From: Haliotispira sp965263485
Lineage (GTDB): Bacteria > Spirochaetota > Spirochaetia > SP-2023
DNA length: 64,000 bases
Direction: 5' to 3'
Assembly: GCA_965263485.1 (NCBI GenBank)
Contig: CBDHHO010000004.1
Location: forward strand, 2,170,001-2,234,000
This document shows positions 24,317 through 32,141 of the stretch, in pieces; positions within the stretch are counted from its first letter, which is position 1, and each line of letters starts with the position of its first letter. The notes under the pieces are model-generated. The model did not search any database and had not been told where the DNA came from. It saw nothing but the letters and a program-made list of their open reading frames with translations. A program made the translations under genes and the position numbers.

Positions 24317-25534
24317 ATGAAAGATAAAATCGTACTCGCATATTCCGGTGGACTTGACACTTCAATCATTTTGAAGTGGTTGGAGCTCAGGGGTTTTGAG
24401 GTCATCGCCTATGTTGCGGACGTGGGCCAGAAAGAAGACTTCGCCGCCGTCCATCAAAAGGCACTGGCCACCGGTGCGAGTGCGGCTTGTGTCGAAGACC
24501 TGAAGCAGGAATTTGCCACCGACTATATCTACCCTGCGCTGTTGGCTAATGCTATTTACGAGCAGCGTTATTTGCTGGGCACTTCGCTGGCGCGGCCCGT
24601 TATCGCCAAACGTCAGATTGAAGTGGCACGGCGCGAGGATGCTGCGTATGTGGCACATGGGGCCACCGGTAAAGGCAATGACCAGCTGCGCTTCGAGTTG
24701 TCCTACTGTGCCTTGGCCCCCGACATACAAATTATCGCGCCATGGAAGGACCCAGAATTCCTAAGTGACTTCAAGGGCCGCAGCGACATGCTGGCCTTTG
24801 CCGAAAAGCACGGCATTCCGGTGGATGCCAGCAAAAAGCGCCCCTACAGCGAAGATGCCAACCTCTTGCACATCAGTCACGAGGCCGGAATACTGGAAGA
24901 CCCAGCTATTCCTTGTCCCGAAGATGTTTATTCGATTACCCGCAGCCCGGAGCAGGCACCGGATCGAGCGACTATTATTGAAGTTACTTTTGAGCAGGGT
25001 ATTCCGGTCAAAGTGCACAATCGCAGCGATGGTGCTGAAATCACAGGTGCTGTGGCCATCCTCAGCTACCTGAACGAGCTGGGTGGACTGAACGGAATTG
25101 GCCGCCTGGACATGGTGGAGAATCGCTTTGTCGGTATGAAATCGCGTGGCGTCTATGAGACACCGGGCCTGCAAATTCTGCTGGAAGCTCATAAGGACTT
25201 GGAGGGCTTGACCCTCGACCGCGAGGTATTGCAGTTGCGTGATGCCATGCTGCCGCGCTTTGCCACCGCGATTTACAATGGTTTCTGGTTCTCGCCGGAG
25301 CTGGAATTTATGATGGCGGCTATTCGTCAGAGCCAGCAGTATGTCAGTGGCATGGTGCAGCTCAAATTGTACAAGGGCAGTGCCTATCCGATTGCACGCA
25401 GCAGCCCGTATGCACTTTACAACGAAAAAATTGCCTCGATGGACGAAGCAGGTGGCTATGACCACAGTGATGCACGAGGGTTTATTTGCCTTCAGGCACT
25501 GCGCTTGAAGGCTTATTATGGCAGGCAGCGGTAG
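24317..25534 (+). CDS. argG: Argininosuccinate synthase
   Basis: 405 residues, the usual length. ATP-dependent condensation of citrulline with aspartate, in the cytosol. The PP-loop AYSGGLDTSIILKWL is at the N-terminus. YVAHGATGKGNDQLRFELSY and LGTSLARPVIAKRQIEVAR are classic family segments, and MKSRGVYETPG with SPELEFMMAAI lie further on. All expected motifs are present. It stands alone, with the accessory island on one side and tRNA-Arg on the other; argH is not in the window. Confidence 0.97.
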   Translation: MKDKIVLAYSGGLDTSIILKWLELRGFEVIAYVADVGQKEDFAAVHQKALATGASAACVEDLKQEFATDYIYPALLANAIYEQRYLLGTSLARPVIAKRQIEVARREDAAYVAHGATGKGNDQLRFELSYCALAPDIQIIAPWKDPEFLSDFKGRSDMLAFAEKHGIPVDASKKRPYSEDANLLHISHEAGILEDPAIPCPEDVYSITRSPEQAPDRATIIEVTFEQGIPVKVHNRSDGAEITGAVAILSYLNELGGLNGIGRLDMVENRFVGMKSRGVYETPGLQILLEAHKDLEGLTLDREVLQLRDAMLPRFATAIYNGFWFSPELEFMMAAIRQSQQYVSGMVQLKLYKGSAYPIARSSPYALYNEKIASMDEAGGYDHSDARGFICLQALRLKAYYGRQR

Positions 25535-25610
25535 TTGCCCTGTGTTGCCAGAGCTTTATTTGACCAGGCAGGTGCGGCAATTTGCGAATACTTGTCGGAT
25601 AATTATATAA

Positions 25611-25828
25611 GGGGGCCTCTAAAAATTCCAATTCTGCGCTGAATCGCGATCTTGTTGCCGAATCGCTTCGTCATCAAAGCCTTACCATACAACAAAGTAT
25701 GCTTCGGCTTCCATTTCTCGCGCTCGGCAAAATCTCGCTCACTCAGCATCGAAACGCGGTGCTATTGCCGAGGCAAAGCAGGGCAATAGCACAATACTCG
25801 CGGAGCGATACCATTTTTAGAGGTCCCC
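25611..25828 (+). mobile_element. MITE-type element with 4-bp target duplication ATAA
   Basis: Left end GGGGGCCTCTAAAAATTCC and right end CCATTTTTAGAGGTCCCC are flanked by ATAA on both sides (25607-25610 and 25829-25832). The left half matches the alpha core (CGCTGAATCGCGATCTTG) and the right half the beta type (ACTCGCGGAGCGATACC), so this copy is a hybrid. It sits between argG and tRNA-Arg. Confidence 0.75.
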
Positions 25829-25882
25829 ATAATCCAATTGGCTGCCCGTTCCGTTTAGGTTCGGTCAGCCGCTTAGATATCT

Positions 25883-25956
25883 GCACCCTTAGCTCAGCCG
25901 GATAGAGCAACAGCCTTCTAAGCTGTGGGTCAGTGGTTCGAATCCACTAGGGTGCG
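25883..25956 (+). tRNA. tRNA-Arg (anticodon TCT)
   Basis: The acceptor arms GCACCCT and AGGGTGC pair perfectly. The D-arm is AGCTCAGCCGGATAGAGC, the anticodon arm ACAGC-CTTCTAA-GCTGT gives anticodon TCT (reads AGA), and the T-arm GTGG-TTCGAAT-CCAC is standard. The CCA end is not encoded. The gene lies between two MITE-type elements. Confidence 0.96.
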
Positions 25957-26026
25957 TTAATAAAATATTACTATTAGTGATGTTATCTCAATCTTTTCTG
26001 ATCAGAGTGGTTCTGGTAAAATTAAA

Positions 26027-26184
26027 GGGGACCTCTAAAAATTCCATTCTGCGCTCTCGCTCGCTCTTTTGGAACGAACAGATTTATCAGTAAAGCCTTA
26101 TCATACAACAAAGTATGCTTCGGATTCACTTCCTCGCCATCGGCAAAATCTCGCTGATTCAGCATCAAAAGCGTATTTTTAGGG
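26027..26184 (+). mobile_element. MITE-type element truncated by an ISL3 end
   Basis: Left end GGGGACCTCTAAAAATTCC preceded by TTAAA. The core has ATACAACAAAGTATGCTTCGG and CGGCAAAATCTCGCTGATTC, as in the copies at 30700 and 39946. The right end ATTTTTAG is joined directly to GGCTCCTCGG, the terminus of the ISL3 remnant, so the ISL3 element inserted into, or recombined with, the terminus. Confidence 0.7.
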
Positions 26185-26998
26185 CTCCTCGGTATATCAA
26201 GTTGATTTTAGAGTCGCAGCTACCGGACTCAAGTATATCATCATTAAAAATGTTTCTGTATTCCTGTAACCCCTAGCCCTGGCTCTAACCGCTTGAAATA
26301 TACTGTTCAACCCTTCCAGACGGGCGCTTGTCTTACCTGAGCGCCAGCGCTCCACCACCTTATCCCCATGTTTCTCCAAGCTATCCAATGCTTTAGCCAT
26401 CGGCTCTAATAAATCCTGATCTTTTATCAGTTCTCTCGAATAATTGATAAATCTTCGAATCCTCCACTTGGCTCCCTGTAAAGTTTTCGCGCCTCTTATC
26501 CAAGCACATAGTTATGCCCTCGCTTGCTTGATGTCCCATCAAGTCCAATAGATTTTAAATTAGATAAATCTATTTGTTTTTTGCCTTCTTCAACGTAATG
26601 TTTGATAATTCTGGCAACTCTTTTATCTTCGATTCCAGTTTGTCTGGCTACTGAGAGCATAGGCATTTCACGCATGAGAACAGCCTGCTCAAAGAGTAAG
26701 GTAAAAGAGCTTCCATTTCTTGCCCATGGGACCAGAATACGCCTGATACCATGCTCTAAACATTTTGTTCGGGGTACTTTTGCGCGGATGTAGCAATGGT
26801 GTTGAAAGAAGTTTAAATGCCGCCATTCAAGTTCTTTAAAGTCGTGAGCAGGGCACATTTTCTTACACTCACGGATACTTGGAGCCACGCTCAGCTTTAA
26901 TTGCGATGTGTAATTCGTGAGGCTGCTTCTCTGAGTTCCTGACTGATAATCTGCCATGGTTCGCTCAGGCCCAAAATTAAAAGTTGCTTATCGTTCAT
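26183..26998 (-). pseudogene. ISL3-family transposase remnant (internal deletion, frameshift)
   Basis: The minus strand starts MNDKQLLILGLSEPWQIISQ at 26998, then shifts frame. The N-terminal zinc-binding/HTH part is readable at 26496-26957 (CPAHDFKELEWRHLNFFQHH, PWARNGSSFTLLFEQ, IGLDGTSSKRGHNYV). The C-terminal DDE end is at 26197-26400 (RWRSGKTSARLEGLN, ARARGYRNTETFLMMIYL). The catalytic middle is deleted, so it is dead. The element terminus GGCTCCTCGGTATATC marks the left edge. A second copy of the C-terminal part is at 30310. Confidence 0.85.
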
Positions 26999-27005
26999 TT
27001 CCCCA

Positions 27006-27284
27006 TTGTATCATCTTTACCTAGTATCATCTTTACCTAAAATCCACAAGACGTGCCGAAGAGCCAAAAAATTGTACAGCTATGCTCGTGTTGCTAAAGA
27101 TATTGCAGTAAGCAACACTTCGATTAAAACCTATCGGTCTGTAAGTGGAGATACAAGATTCTTCGATACGCCATTAAATCTAATTGAAACAGGCAAATCA
27201 GCGTATGTGCTCAGAGAGATCAGCAAAGAAGAGGCCGGAATACCTGAGACTATACGCGGGCCGCTTTCGATGCGTTACGAATAG
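27006..27284 (+). pseudogene. Possible fragment of a DUF4143-type ATPase
   Basis: 92 codons. Part of the translation (YSYARVAKDIAVSNTSIKTY...DTRFF) resembles the winged-helix segment near the C-terminus of AAA ATPases of the DUF4143 group (usually Y..IAKDLGVS..TVK.Y...LEDTFL). The flanks do not match, and no ATPase motif is present. If this is right it is a short gene fragment. A duplicated string, ATCATCTTTACCTA, precedes it at 27008-27037. Confidence 0.25.
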
Positions 27285-27288
27285 AACG

Positions 27289-27347
27289 CGCTTGCCTTCC
27301 AATAAAAAAAACTGCCGGAGGCAGTTTTTTTTATTGGAAGGCAAGCG
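27289..27347. terminator. Perfect 59-bp palindrome (28-bp arms)
   Basis: CGCTTGCCTTCCAATAAAAA... and its exact complement flank a three-base loop around CTGCC-GGA-GGCAG. The centre (A8-CTGCC/GGCAG-T8) is a textbook bidirectional terminator, but perfect symmetry extends well beyond what termination needs. There is no gene immediately on either side that obviously needs it. Confidence 0.7.
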
Positions 27348-27460
27348 AAGCGGACTTGAGGATCATTGCAGAATGGCCGATACAGCTAGCAAACTGTCCG
27401 ACTATTCTCCGGTGGACTGCAATGTTATGGTACGATCTATGAAGCAATCTACAAATAAGA

Positions 27461-27743
27461 AAAGCTCTAAAAATTCGCTTTTATCTTCATGCGAAACCAT
27501 TTGGGACGACAGCGAAGAAGTGCAACATACTTTGATGTATTATACAGGCATCCATGCCGAAGTATGGAAGAAAACGCAGACCGCTCCAGCGCGTGACGCG
27601 CAGCGCGGGAGAACGGGGAAGGGCCGTGCACAGCCAAGCCCGAGCTTCCCTTTAAGCAAGAGCCTGCCGCCTCTTCCGACAAAGCTGCTTGTTTCAAAAG
27701 AGCGAGCAAGAGTGCAGAATGAGATTTTTAGAAGAGGTGTCCC
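27461..27743 (-). mobile_element. Long MITE-type element overlapping the start of a secreted-protein gene
   Basis: Left end CTCTAAAAATTCGCTTTT (decayed) and right end GAGATTTTTAGAAGAGGTGTCCC (with a two-base insertion). The core carries a unit of the 66-bp palindrome in inverted orientation (GGGGAAGGGCCGTGCACAGCC) and shares AAAAGAGCGAGCAAGAG with the copy at 12467. The right end overlaps the predicted start of the next gene. Confidence 0.6.
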
Positions 27744-28338
27744 TGGGCGCCTGCTCAGTTTTGTTGCGCTGCTGCTTGCCTTAGTTTCGCCGGGAGTTCT
27801 GGCAGCCCAAGAGCTGAAGCGCAGTTTTATCGGCATTGAACTGGGACAGACCATCGATGAATTCCGGAGCCAGGTTAGCAATCGTGAAGCAGAACCGACC
27901 CGGCAATTAGACTCCACGCTGCCGGAAAGTTACTATTACTTCCTGTACGACCTCTATCTTTCCGAAATTGAAGAAGGCGGCAAGCAGGAAACACTGGTAG
28001 AAGTAAAGGGCAATGGCTACGTTGATAAAGGCGTGTTTCAGTTTGCAGCCTCCGGCGGGGAAACCAAGCCCCGGCTGGTAGCAATTACAATTTTCCTGAA
28101 CCCCCGCTGGAGCTCCTACGACCAGATCTTTCAAAAGCTGACTCAAGATTACGGAAATCCCTTGCAGCTAAACCCTCAACGCAGCATCTGGAGGAATGAA
28201 CAGACCGTTGTAAGTCTGGAAAAACAACTGCGCTACAAAATCATCGACAAAGAATACTTGGATGAACTGCGGGCCCGGAACCAAGAAGATTACGATATAT
28301 ACCGCTACAATTACGAAGAATTCCTGAAGAAATTTTGA
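27712..28338 (+). CDS. Secreted protein of unknown function, start inside a MITE
   Basis: About 208 residues from GTG 27712: VQNEIFRRGVPGR, a hydrophobic core (LLSFVALLLALVSPGVLAA) and a probable signal-peptidase site before QELKRSF. The mature part (FIGIELGQTIDEFRSQV, VDKGVFQFAASGGETKPRLVAITIFL, YDQIFQKLTQDYGNP) resembles small periplasmic proteins of spirochaetes, but I recognise no named family. The frame is open back to 27184, but that part is only repeat and remnant sequence. AAAGAG nine bases before the GTG is a usable ribosome-binding site and lies in the MITE. No native start exists between the MITE end and the signal peptide. The stop overlaps the next gene, so the two are coupled. 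Confidence 0.65.
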   Translation: MQNEIFRRGVPGRLLSFVALLLALVSPGVLAAQELKRSFIGIELGQTIDEFRSQVSNREAEPTRQLDSTLPESYYYFLYDLYLSEIEEGGKQETLVEVKGNGYVDKGVFQFAASGGETKPRLVAITIFLNPRWSSYDQIFQKLTQDYGNPLQLNPQRSIWRNEQTVVSLEKQLRYKIIDKEYLDELRARNQEDYDIYRYNYEEFLKKF

Positions 28339-29747
28339 CCAGCCCGCATCTCACTGAAAACAACCGGATAGAGGCCACGGGGACGGTCGAAAAACTGGTT
28401 TCCGGGGGCAGCGGCCTGCTGCACCACCCGCTGTTTGGCATCTGCTTTGTGCCACAGGTACTGCCGGGAGAGCTGGTCCGCTTTCAAATTAAAAGGCCTG
28501 CCAAAAATTGCCGCTCCCACCACCATGCCCACCTGCTGGAGGTGCTGCGCCCTGCACCACAGCGCGTGCAGCCGCGCTGTGTGCACTACGGCGAATGCGG
28601 CGGCTGCGACTGGCAGCACATTCACTATTCGGCCCAACTCGAACTGAAAGCAGAAATCGTACTGGAAAACCTGGAGCGACTGGGTTCGGAACGCAAAGCA
28701 GAAAATGCAAAGCAAGTGCCGCAGGACTACCGGGCACTCATGCGTCCTCCCATACGGGAAAGTGCGGACTCAAATGCCGTCACAAATCATGATTCTGAAG
28801 CAGGCTGGGGCTACCGACAGCGTGCCCGTTTTTTCTATCAAGCAGAGGCCGGTAAACCGGTTGGCAAACCGAGCTTCCGCAAGCGAGAGAGTCGCGAACT
28901 GGTTGAAGTACCCCACTGCCTGATACTGCATCCCCGTATACAAGCGGATCTGACCACTGAAAGCCTTGTAGAGAATATCCCTCTGGCAAAGCACAAAGAA
29001 GCTGAGGTCGGAGAGCTTTATGTCTTTGTCGATGCAGAAGGCTGCCATTATTACTGCGAGTGGCAGGAGGCAGGCGGTGAGCAGGCAGAGTTTTGCTACC
29101 GCTGGGGTGCTGCCCTGCCCCATTTGCCGGAAGCGGTCAAACTACACAGTCACGCCGGGCTGTTTTTCCAGAGCAATGCCAAGGTGTTGCCCCTCTTGCT
29201 GACCGAACTCCGGAACAATCTGGGCCCGCTGCTGCGACGGCTTCGCGGGGCCTTTGTCGATCTGTATGCCGGAGTCGGTTTGCTCAGCCAGTGCTTCGCA
29301 CCTTTTCTCTCAGACTTGAGAGCGGATGGCGTGGCGGTGCCGCGCTTTGCCGTGGACCGCAGCTCCAGAGCCTTTGACTACCTGAAGAAAAACTTGGCAG
29401 GCAAAGGCTTTCAATGCCATCTTGCGGATGTCGGCACCTTCCTGAAAAAAATACTAGGGCAGAATCCGGCGATACTACAGGGTGCTTTTGTCGTGGCAGA
29501 CCCTTCGCGCAATGGCCTAAGCTCCAGCGCAGCCAGAAATTTGAATCGTTGTGGCGCAAATTATATCCTGTATTTATCGTGCGATGCGGCCAGCTTTGCC
29601 CGCGACATCGGGCGATTGGCTTCCGGTTATCAGATAGAATACTGGCAACTGGTGGATTTCTATCCCCAGACTCACCACATTGAGGTATTGGCCCTGCTGC
29701 GCAGTCGCTCACAGGAAGCAATGCCCGACCTGACCCGCCAAATATAA
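28335..29747 (+). CDS. TrmA/RlmD-family RNA (uracil-C5) methyltransferase
   Basis: 470 residues. An N-terminal TRAM-like segment (GTVEKLVSGGSGLL, PGELVRFQIKR) is followed by an iron-sulfur cluster motif CVHYGECGGC, with a fourth cysteine in VPHCLILHP. The SAM-binding domain has VDLYAGVGLLSQ. The catalytic region DPSRNGLSS and the nucleophile Cys in LYLSCDAASFARD complete the active site. It methylates uracil in rRNA or tRNA; which site cannot be told. The start is a TTG overlapping the stop of the preceding gene (TTGA). The linker between the TRAM part and the SAM domain is long (VENIPLAKHKEAEVGEL...). Confidence 0.88.
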   Translation: MTSPHLTENNRIEATGTVEKLVSGGSGLLHHPLFGICFVPQVLPGELVRFQIKRPAKNCRSHHHAHLLEVLRPAPQRVQPRCVHYGECGGCDWQHIHYSAQLELKAEIVLENLERLGSERKAENAKQVPQDYRALMRPPIRESADSNAVTNHDSEAGWGYRQRARFFYQAEAGKPVGKPSFRKRESRELVEVPHCLILHPRIQADLTTESLVENIPLAKHKEAEVGELYVFVDAEGCHYYCEWQEAGGEQAEFCYRWGAALPHLPEAVKLHSHAGLFFQSNAKVLPLLLTELRNNLGPLLRRLRGAFVDLYAGVGLLSQCFAPFLSDLRADGVAVPRFAVDRSSRAFDYLKKNLAGKGFQCHLADVGTFLKKILGQNPAILQGAFVVADPSRNGLSSSAARNLNRCGANYILYLSCDAASFARDIGRLASGYQIEYWQLVDFYPQTHHIEVLALLRSRSQEAMPDLTRQI

Positions 29748-29754
29748 TACTAAT

Positions 29755-30235
29755 GGGACCTCTAAAAATTCCAATTTTGCGCCGGATTCGGTCTTTTTCA
29801 CGGAGCAGCTTTGTCAGGAGAAGCCGCAGGCTCTTTGCCCAAAGGGAAGGTCGGGCCTAGCTGTGCATGGCCCTTCCCCGTTATCCAGCGCTGCGCGTCT
29901 CGCGCTGGAGCGGCCTGCATTTTCTCCCATGCGGAAGCATGGGAGCCTGTGCCATACAGCAAAGTATGGCTCGGCTTCCGTTCCTCGCTGCCGCAAAAAT
30001 GAAGGTTGGGCCTGGCTCTGCCCGGCCCTCCCTCGGTTCTCCAATGCTGCGCACGGCCCTCCCCTCATTCTCCCATGCTGCGCCAGCTCGCCCAGTTCCC
30101 AAAGAGGAAGGTCGGGCCTGGCTGCGCACGGCCCTCCCCTCATTCTCCCATGCTGCGCCAGCTCGCATGGGAGCCTTCGTCTGGCATCAAAAAGCAGAGC
30201 GATTGTACCATTCTCGCGAAGCGATACCATTTTTC
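29755..30235 (+). mobile_element. Large composite MITE-type element carrying 66-bp repeat units
   Basis: Left end GGGACCTCTAAAAATTCC at 29755. The right half is of the beta type (AGCGATTGTACCATTCTCGCG, GCGATACCATTTTT) and stops at 30235 before the terminal GAGGTCCC. Between are several units of the 66-bp palindrome (29848-29885, 30000-30060, 30050-30178) in degenerate form. No gene; the overlapping open frames on both strands are repeat artefacts. Confidence 0.65.
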
Positions 30236-30244
30236 TTGACTTTA

Positions 30245-30309
30245 AGGGGACCTCTAAAAATCGGCATTGCGATGTAAAATCAAAAATCCTTCCTTAATCA
30301 TAACAAAAT
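30245..30309 (-). mobile_element. IS5-type element end (solo remnant, empty MITE site)
   Basis: GGGGACCTCTAAAAATCGGC continues for about 60 bases, and the same sequence forms the left end of the IS5-type element at 39913. Here GATGTAAAATC is uninterrupted, whereas at 39938 it is split by a MITE. This is the empty site for that insertion. The remnant is joined to an ISL3 terminus at 30310. Confidence 0.75.
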
Positions 30310-30590
30310 GGCTCCTCGGTATATCAAGTTGATTTTAGAGTCGCAGCTACCGGACTGGCGAGCAAGTATATCATCATTAAAAATGTTTCTGTATTCCTGT
30401 AACCCCTAGCTCTGGCTCTAACCGCTTGAAATATACTGTTCAACCCTTCCAGACGGGCGCTTGTCTTACCTGAGCGCCAGCGCTCCACCACCTTATCCCC
30501 ATGTTTCTCCAAGTTATCCAACGCTTTAGCCATCGGCTCTAACAAGTCCTGATCTTTTATCAGTTCTCTCGAATAATTGATAAATCTTCA
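30310..30590 (-). pseudogene. ISL3-family transposase C-terminal remnant
   Basis: Nearly identical to 26183-26470: terminus GGCTCCTCGGTATATC, then on the minus strand LLEPMAKALDNLEKHGDKVV, RWRSGKTSARLEGLN and GYRNTETFLMMIYL. It differs by a short insertion near the C-terminus (LLASPVAATL). Only the end of the DDE domain is left. The N-terminal part is absent. Confidence 0.8.
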
Positions 30591-30699
30591 ACTCCGAACT
30601 CTCAGAATCTGTTTGGGTCTTGGCTAGTTAAGAGGTGATTCTCTGAGTAATTTTAATAGGATTCATTGTAGATCCTGGTTACGATAATTTCATTCTATA

Positions 30700-30863
30700 G
30701 GAAACCTCTAAAAATTCCAATTCCGCGCTGAATCGCGATCTTGTTGCCGAATAGCTTCGTCAGCAAAACCTTACCATACAACAAAGTATGCTTCGGCTTC
30801 ACTTCCTCGCTGTCGGCAAAATCTCGCTGATTCAGCATCGAAAGCGAGTTTTTAGAGGTTCCC
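30700..30863 (+). mobile_element. MITE-type element with target duplication TATA
   Basis: 164 bp: GGAAACCTCTAAAAATTCC ... GAGTTTTTAGAGGTTCCC, flanked on both sides by TATA (30696-30699 and 30864-30867). The whole element is an imperfect long palindrome: CGCTGAATCGCGATCTTGTT pairs with AAATCTCGCTGATTCAGC, and the centre CATAC-aacaaa-GTATG forms the tip. The remaining 200 bases to the AraC gene hold nothing recognisable. Confidence 0.85.
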
Positions 30864-31071
30864 TATAGCAGAACACTAGAGTTGATACGGGCTCCGTTTC
30901 GGGTATGGGGGCTGGTTGTTCGGCGGCTTGTCCATCGCATGTTACATATTAGTGATTATGTTTCGCGGGGGAAGTTTTTTGGTGGGAGAATACGGTTTCT
31001 GTGGAAAAATTCGCGGGAAGAGAGAGGGCTCCGGCCTCTGGAATGGGCCAAATTCATCAAAAATACATGTC

Positions 31072-32016
31072 TCAGAGCTGCGAAGAACTCGGAAGGTTCC
31101 GCCACTTCAGAGGAGAAACCCCTGTTTTTTTCTTAAACAGACGGGAAAAGTAGTACTGGTTTTCGAAATTCATGCGAAAAGCAATCTCTTTAATGGAAAG
31201 AGTAGAACTGGAAAGCAGCTCTTTTGCCTGCTGGATTCGAAGTTGCAGAAAATATTGATATGGAGTCATTCCAGTATAGTTCTTGAATATGCACAGCAGG
31301 TGCTTATAAGATACACCGACTTCGGCCGCAATATCTTCCACCTCAATACCATCTTCAGCATGTATCATCATTATGGAGCGAGCGGCATCCACCAGTTTGT
31401 TATCTCCACAGGATATTTTTTTCTGTAGCCGGATCGAATGAATATGGGCCAGTAACTGATATATCAAGGCCCCGAGCAGCATTTGAAAGCCTGGAATTTG
31501 TTCCCGACACAAACGTATGATCTGATCAAAATCTTCCAGGATCTTCTGCTGCAGGCCAATGTGTAAAATTGGCTCAGTAGTTGATATAGAACCATTTTCG
31601 TACAGGTTAGTAACGTGGCTCCCGGAGAACCCTACCCAATACTCGTTCCAGCCTACGTGTGTGTCCGGGCTGTAAGCGTGTCGGACTCCTGGGAACAGTA
31701 AAAAGATATCCCCGGCAACAATGTCGCTCCGACACTCTTCTGGTCCTTCAAACCAACCCTTCCCCGCGCTGATGTAGACAATCTGAAACTCTCGCAGAAT
31801 CCTGCCTGTGGTAACGCTGGCGATATAGGAACGAGGATGTTTTTCCGGGCGGGGGGGATAAGATGAATCGGGCGGTATCTGGGTATACCCTGCGTCGTGG
31901 CAGTGTATTCCCCAGCGGACGGCCTCATCGCTGATCGGCAGATACCGGGAGAAGCTATGCAAACTCATAAAAAAAGTATATCTAAAAAGAGAATAATGTC
32001 CATTTCTTTCTCCCAA
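31072..32016 (-). CDS. AraC-family transcriptional regulator of the rhamnose locus
   Basis: 314 residues; an ATG at 31968 (MSLHSFSRYLP) is a plausible shorter start. The N-terminal cupin-type sensing domain (RILREFQIVYISAGKGWFEG, VAGDIFLLFPGVRHAY) is followed by two C-terminal helix-turn-helix motifs (IEVEDIAAEVGVSYKHLLCIFKNYTGMTP; LSIKEIAFRMNFENQYYFSRLFKKKTGVSP). It is transcribed divergently from the sugar isomerase genes and probably activates them when L-rhamnose or a relative is bound. The divergent promoter lies in the roughly 125-base gap up to 32142. Confidence 0.88.
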   Translation of the reverse strand: MGERNGHYSLFRYTFFMSLHSFSRYLPISDEAVRWGIHCHDAGYTQIPPDSSYPPRPEKHPRSYIASVTTGRILREFQIVYISAGKGWFEGPEECRSDIVAGDIFLLFPGVRHAYSPDTHVGWNEYWVGFSGSHVTNLYENGSISTTEPILHIGLQQKILEDFDQIIRLCREQIPGFQMLLGALIYQLLAHIHSIRLQKKISCGDNKLVDAARSIMMIHAEDGIEVEDIAAEVGVSYKHLLCIFKNYTGMTPYQYFLQLRIQQAKELLSSSTLSIKEIAFRMNFENQYYFSRLFKKKTGVSPLKWRNLPSSSQL

Positions 32017-32141
32017 AACCCGTGTTAGAATCCTTCAATAGTTACCAGTAATAAGTAAAACTGGCTTAGATTAATGATATTAAAATACGGCTGAGACCTG
32101 TCTGAAAATGTGTCCATGGGCGAGAAAATGGGGAGAGAAAA

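Noticed and set aside
23619..24405. Long minus-strand reading frames with repeated WEKWGG...CAARPDLPLLRAG
   Set aside because: They are translations of the 66-bp palindromic array, whose length is a multiple of three; no start signals or homology.
29811..30297. Overlapping frames on both strands downstream of the methyltransferase
   Set aside because: They read composite MITE and palindrome units and change frame between copies.
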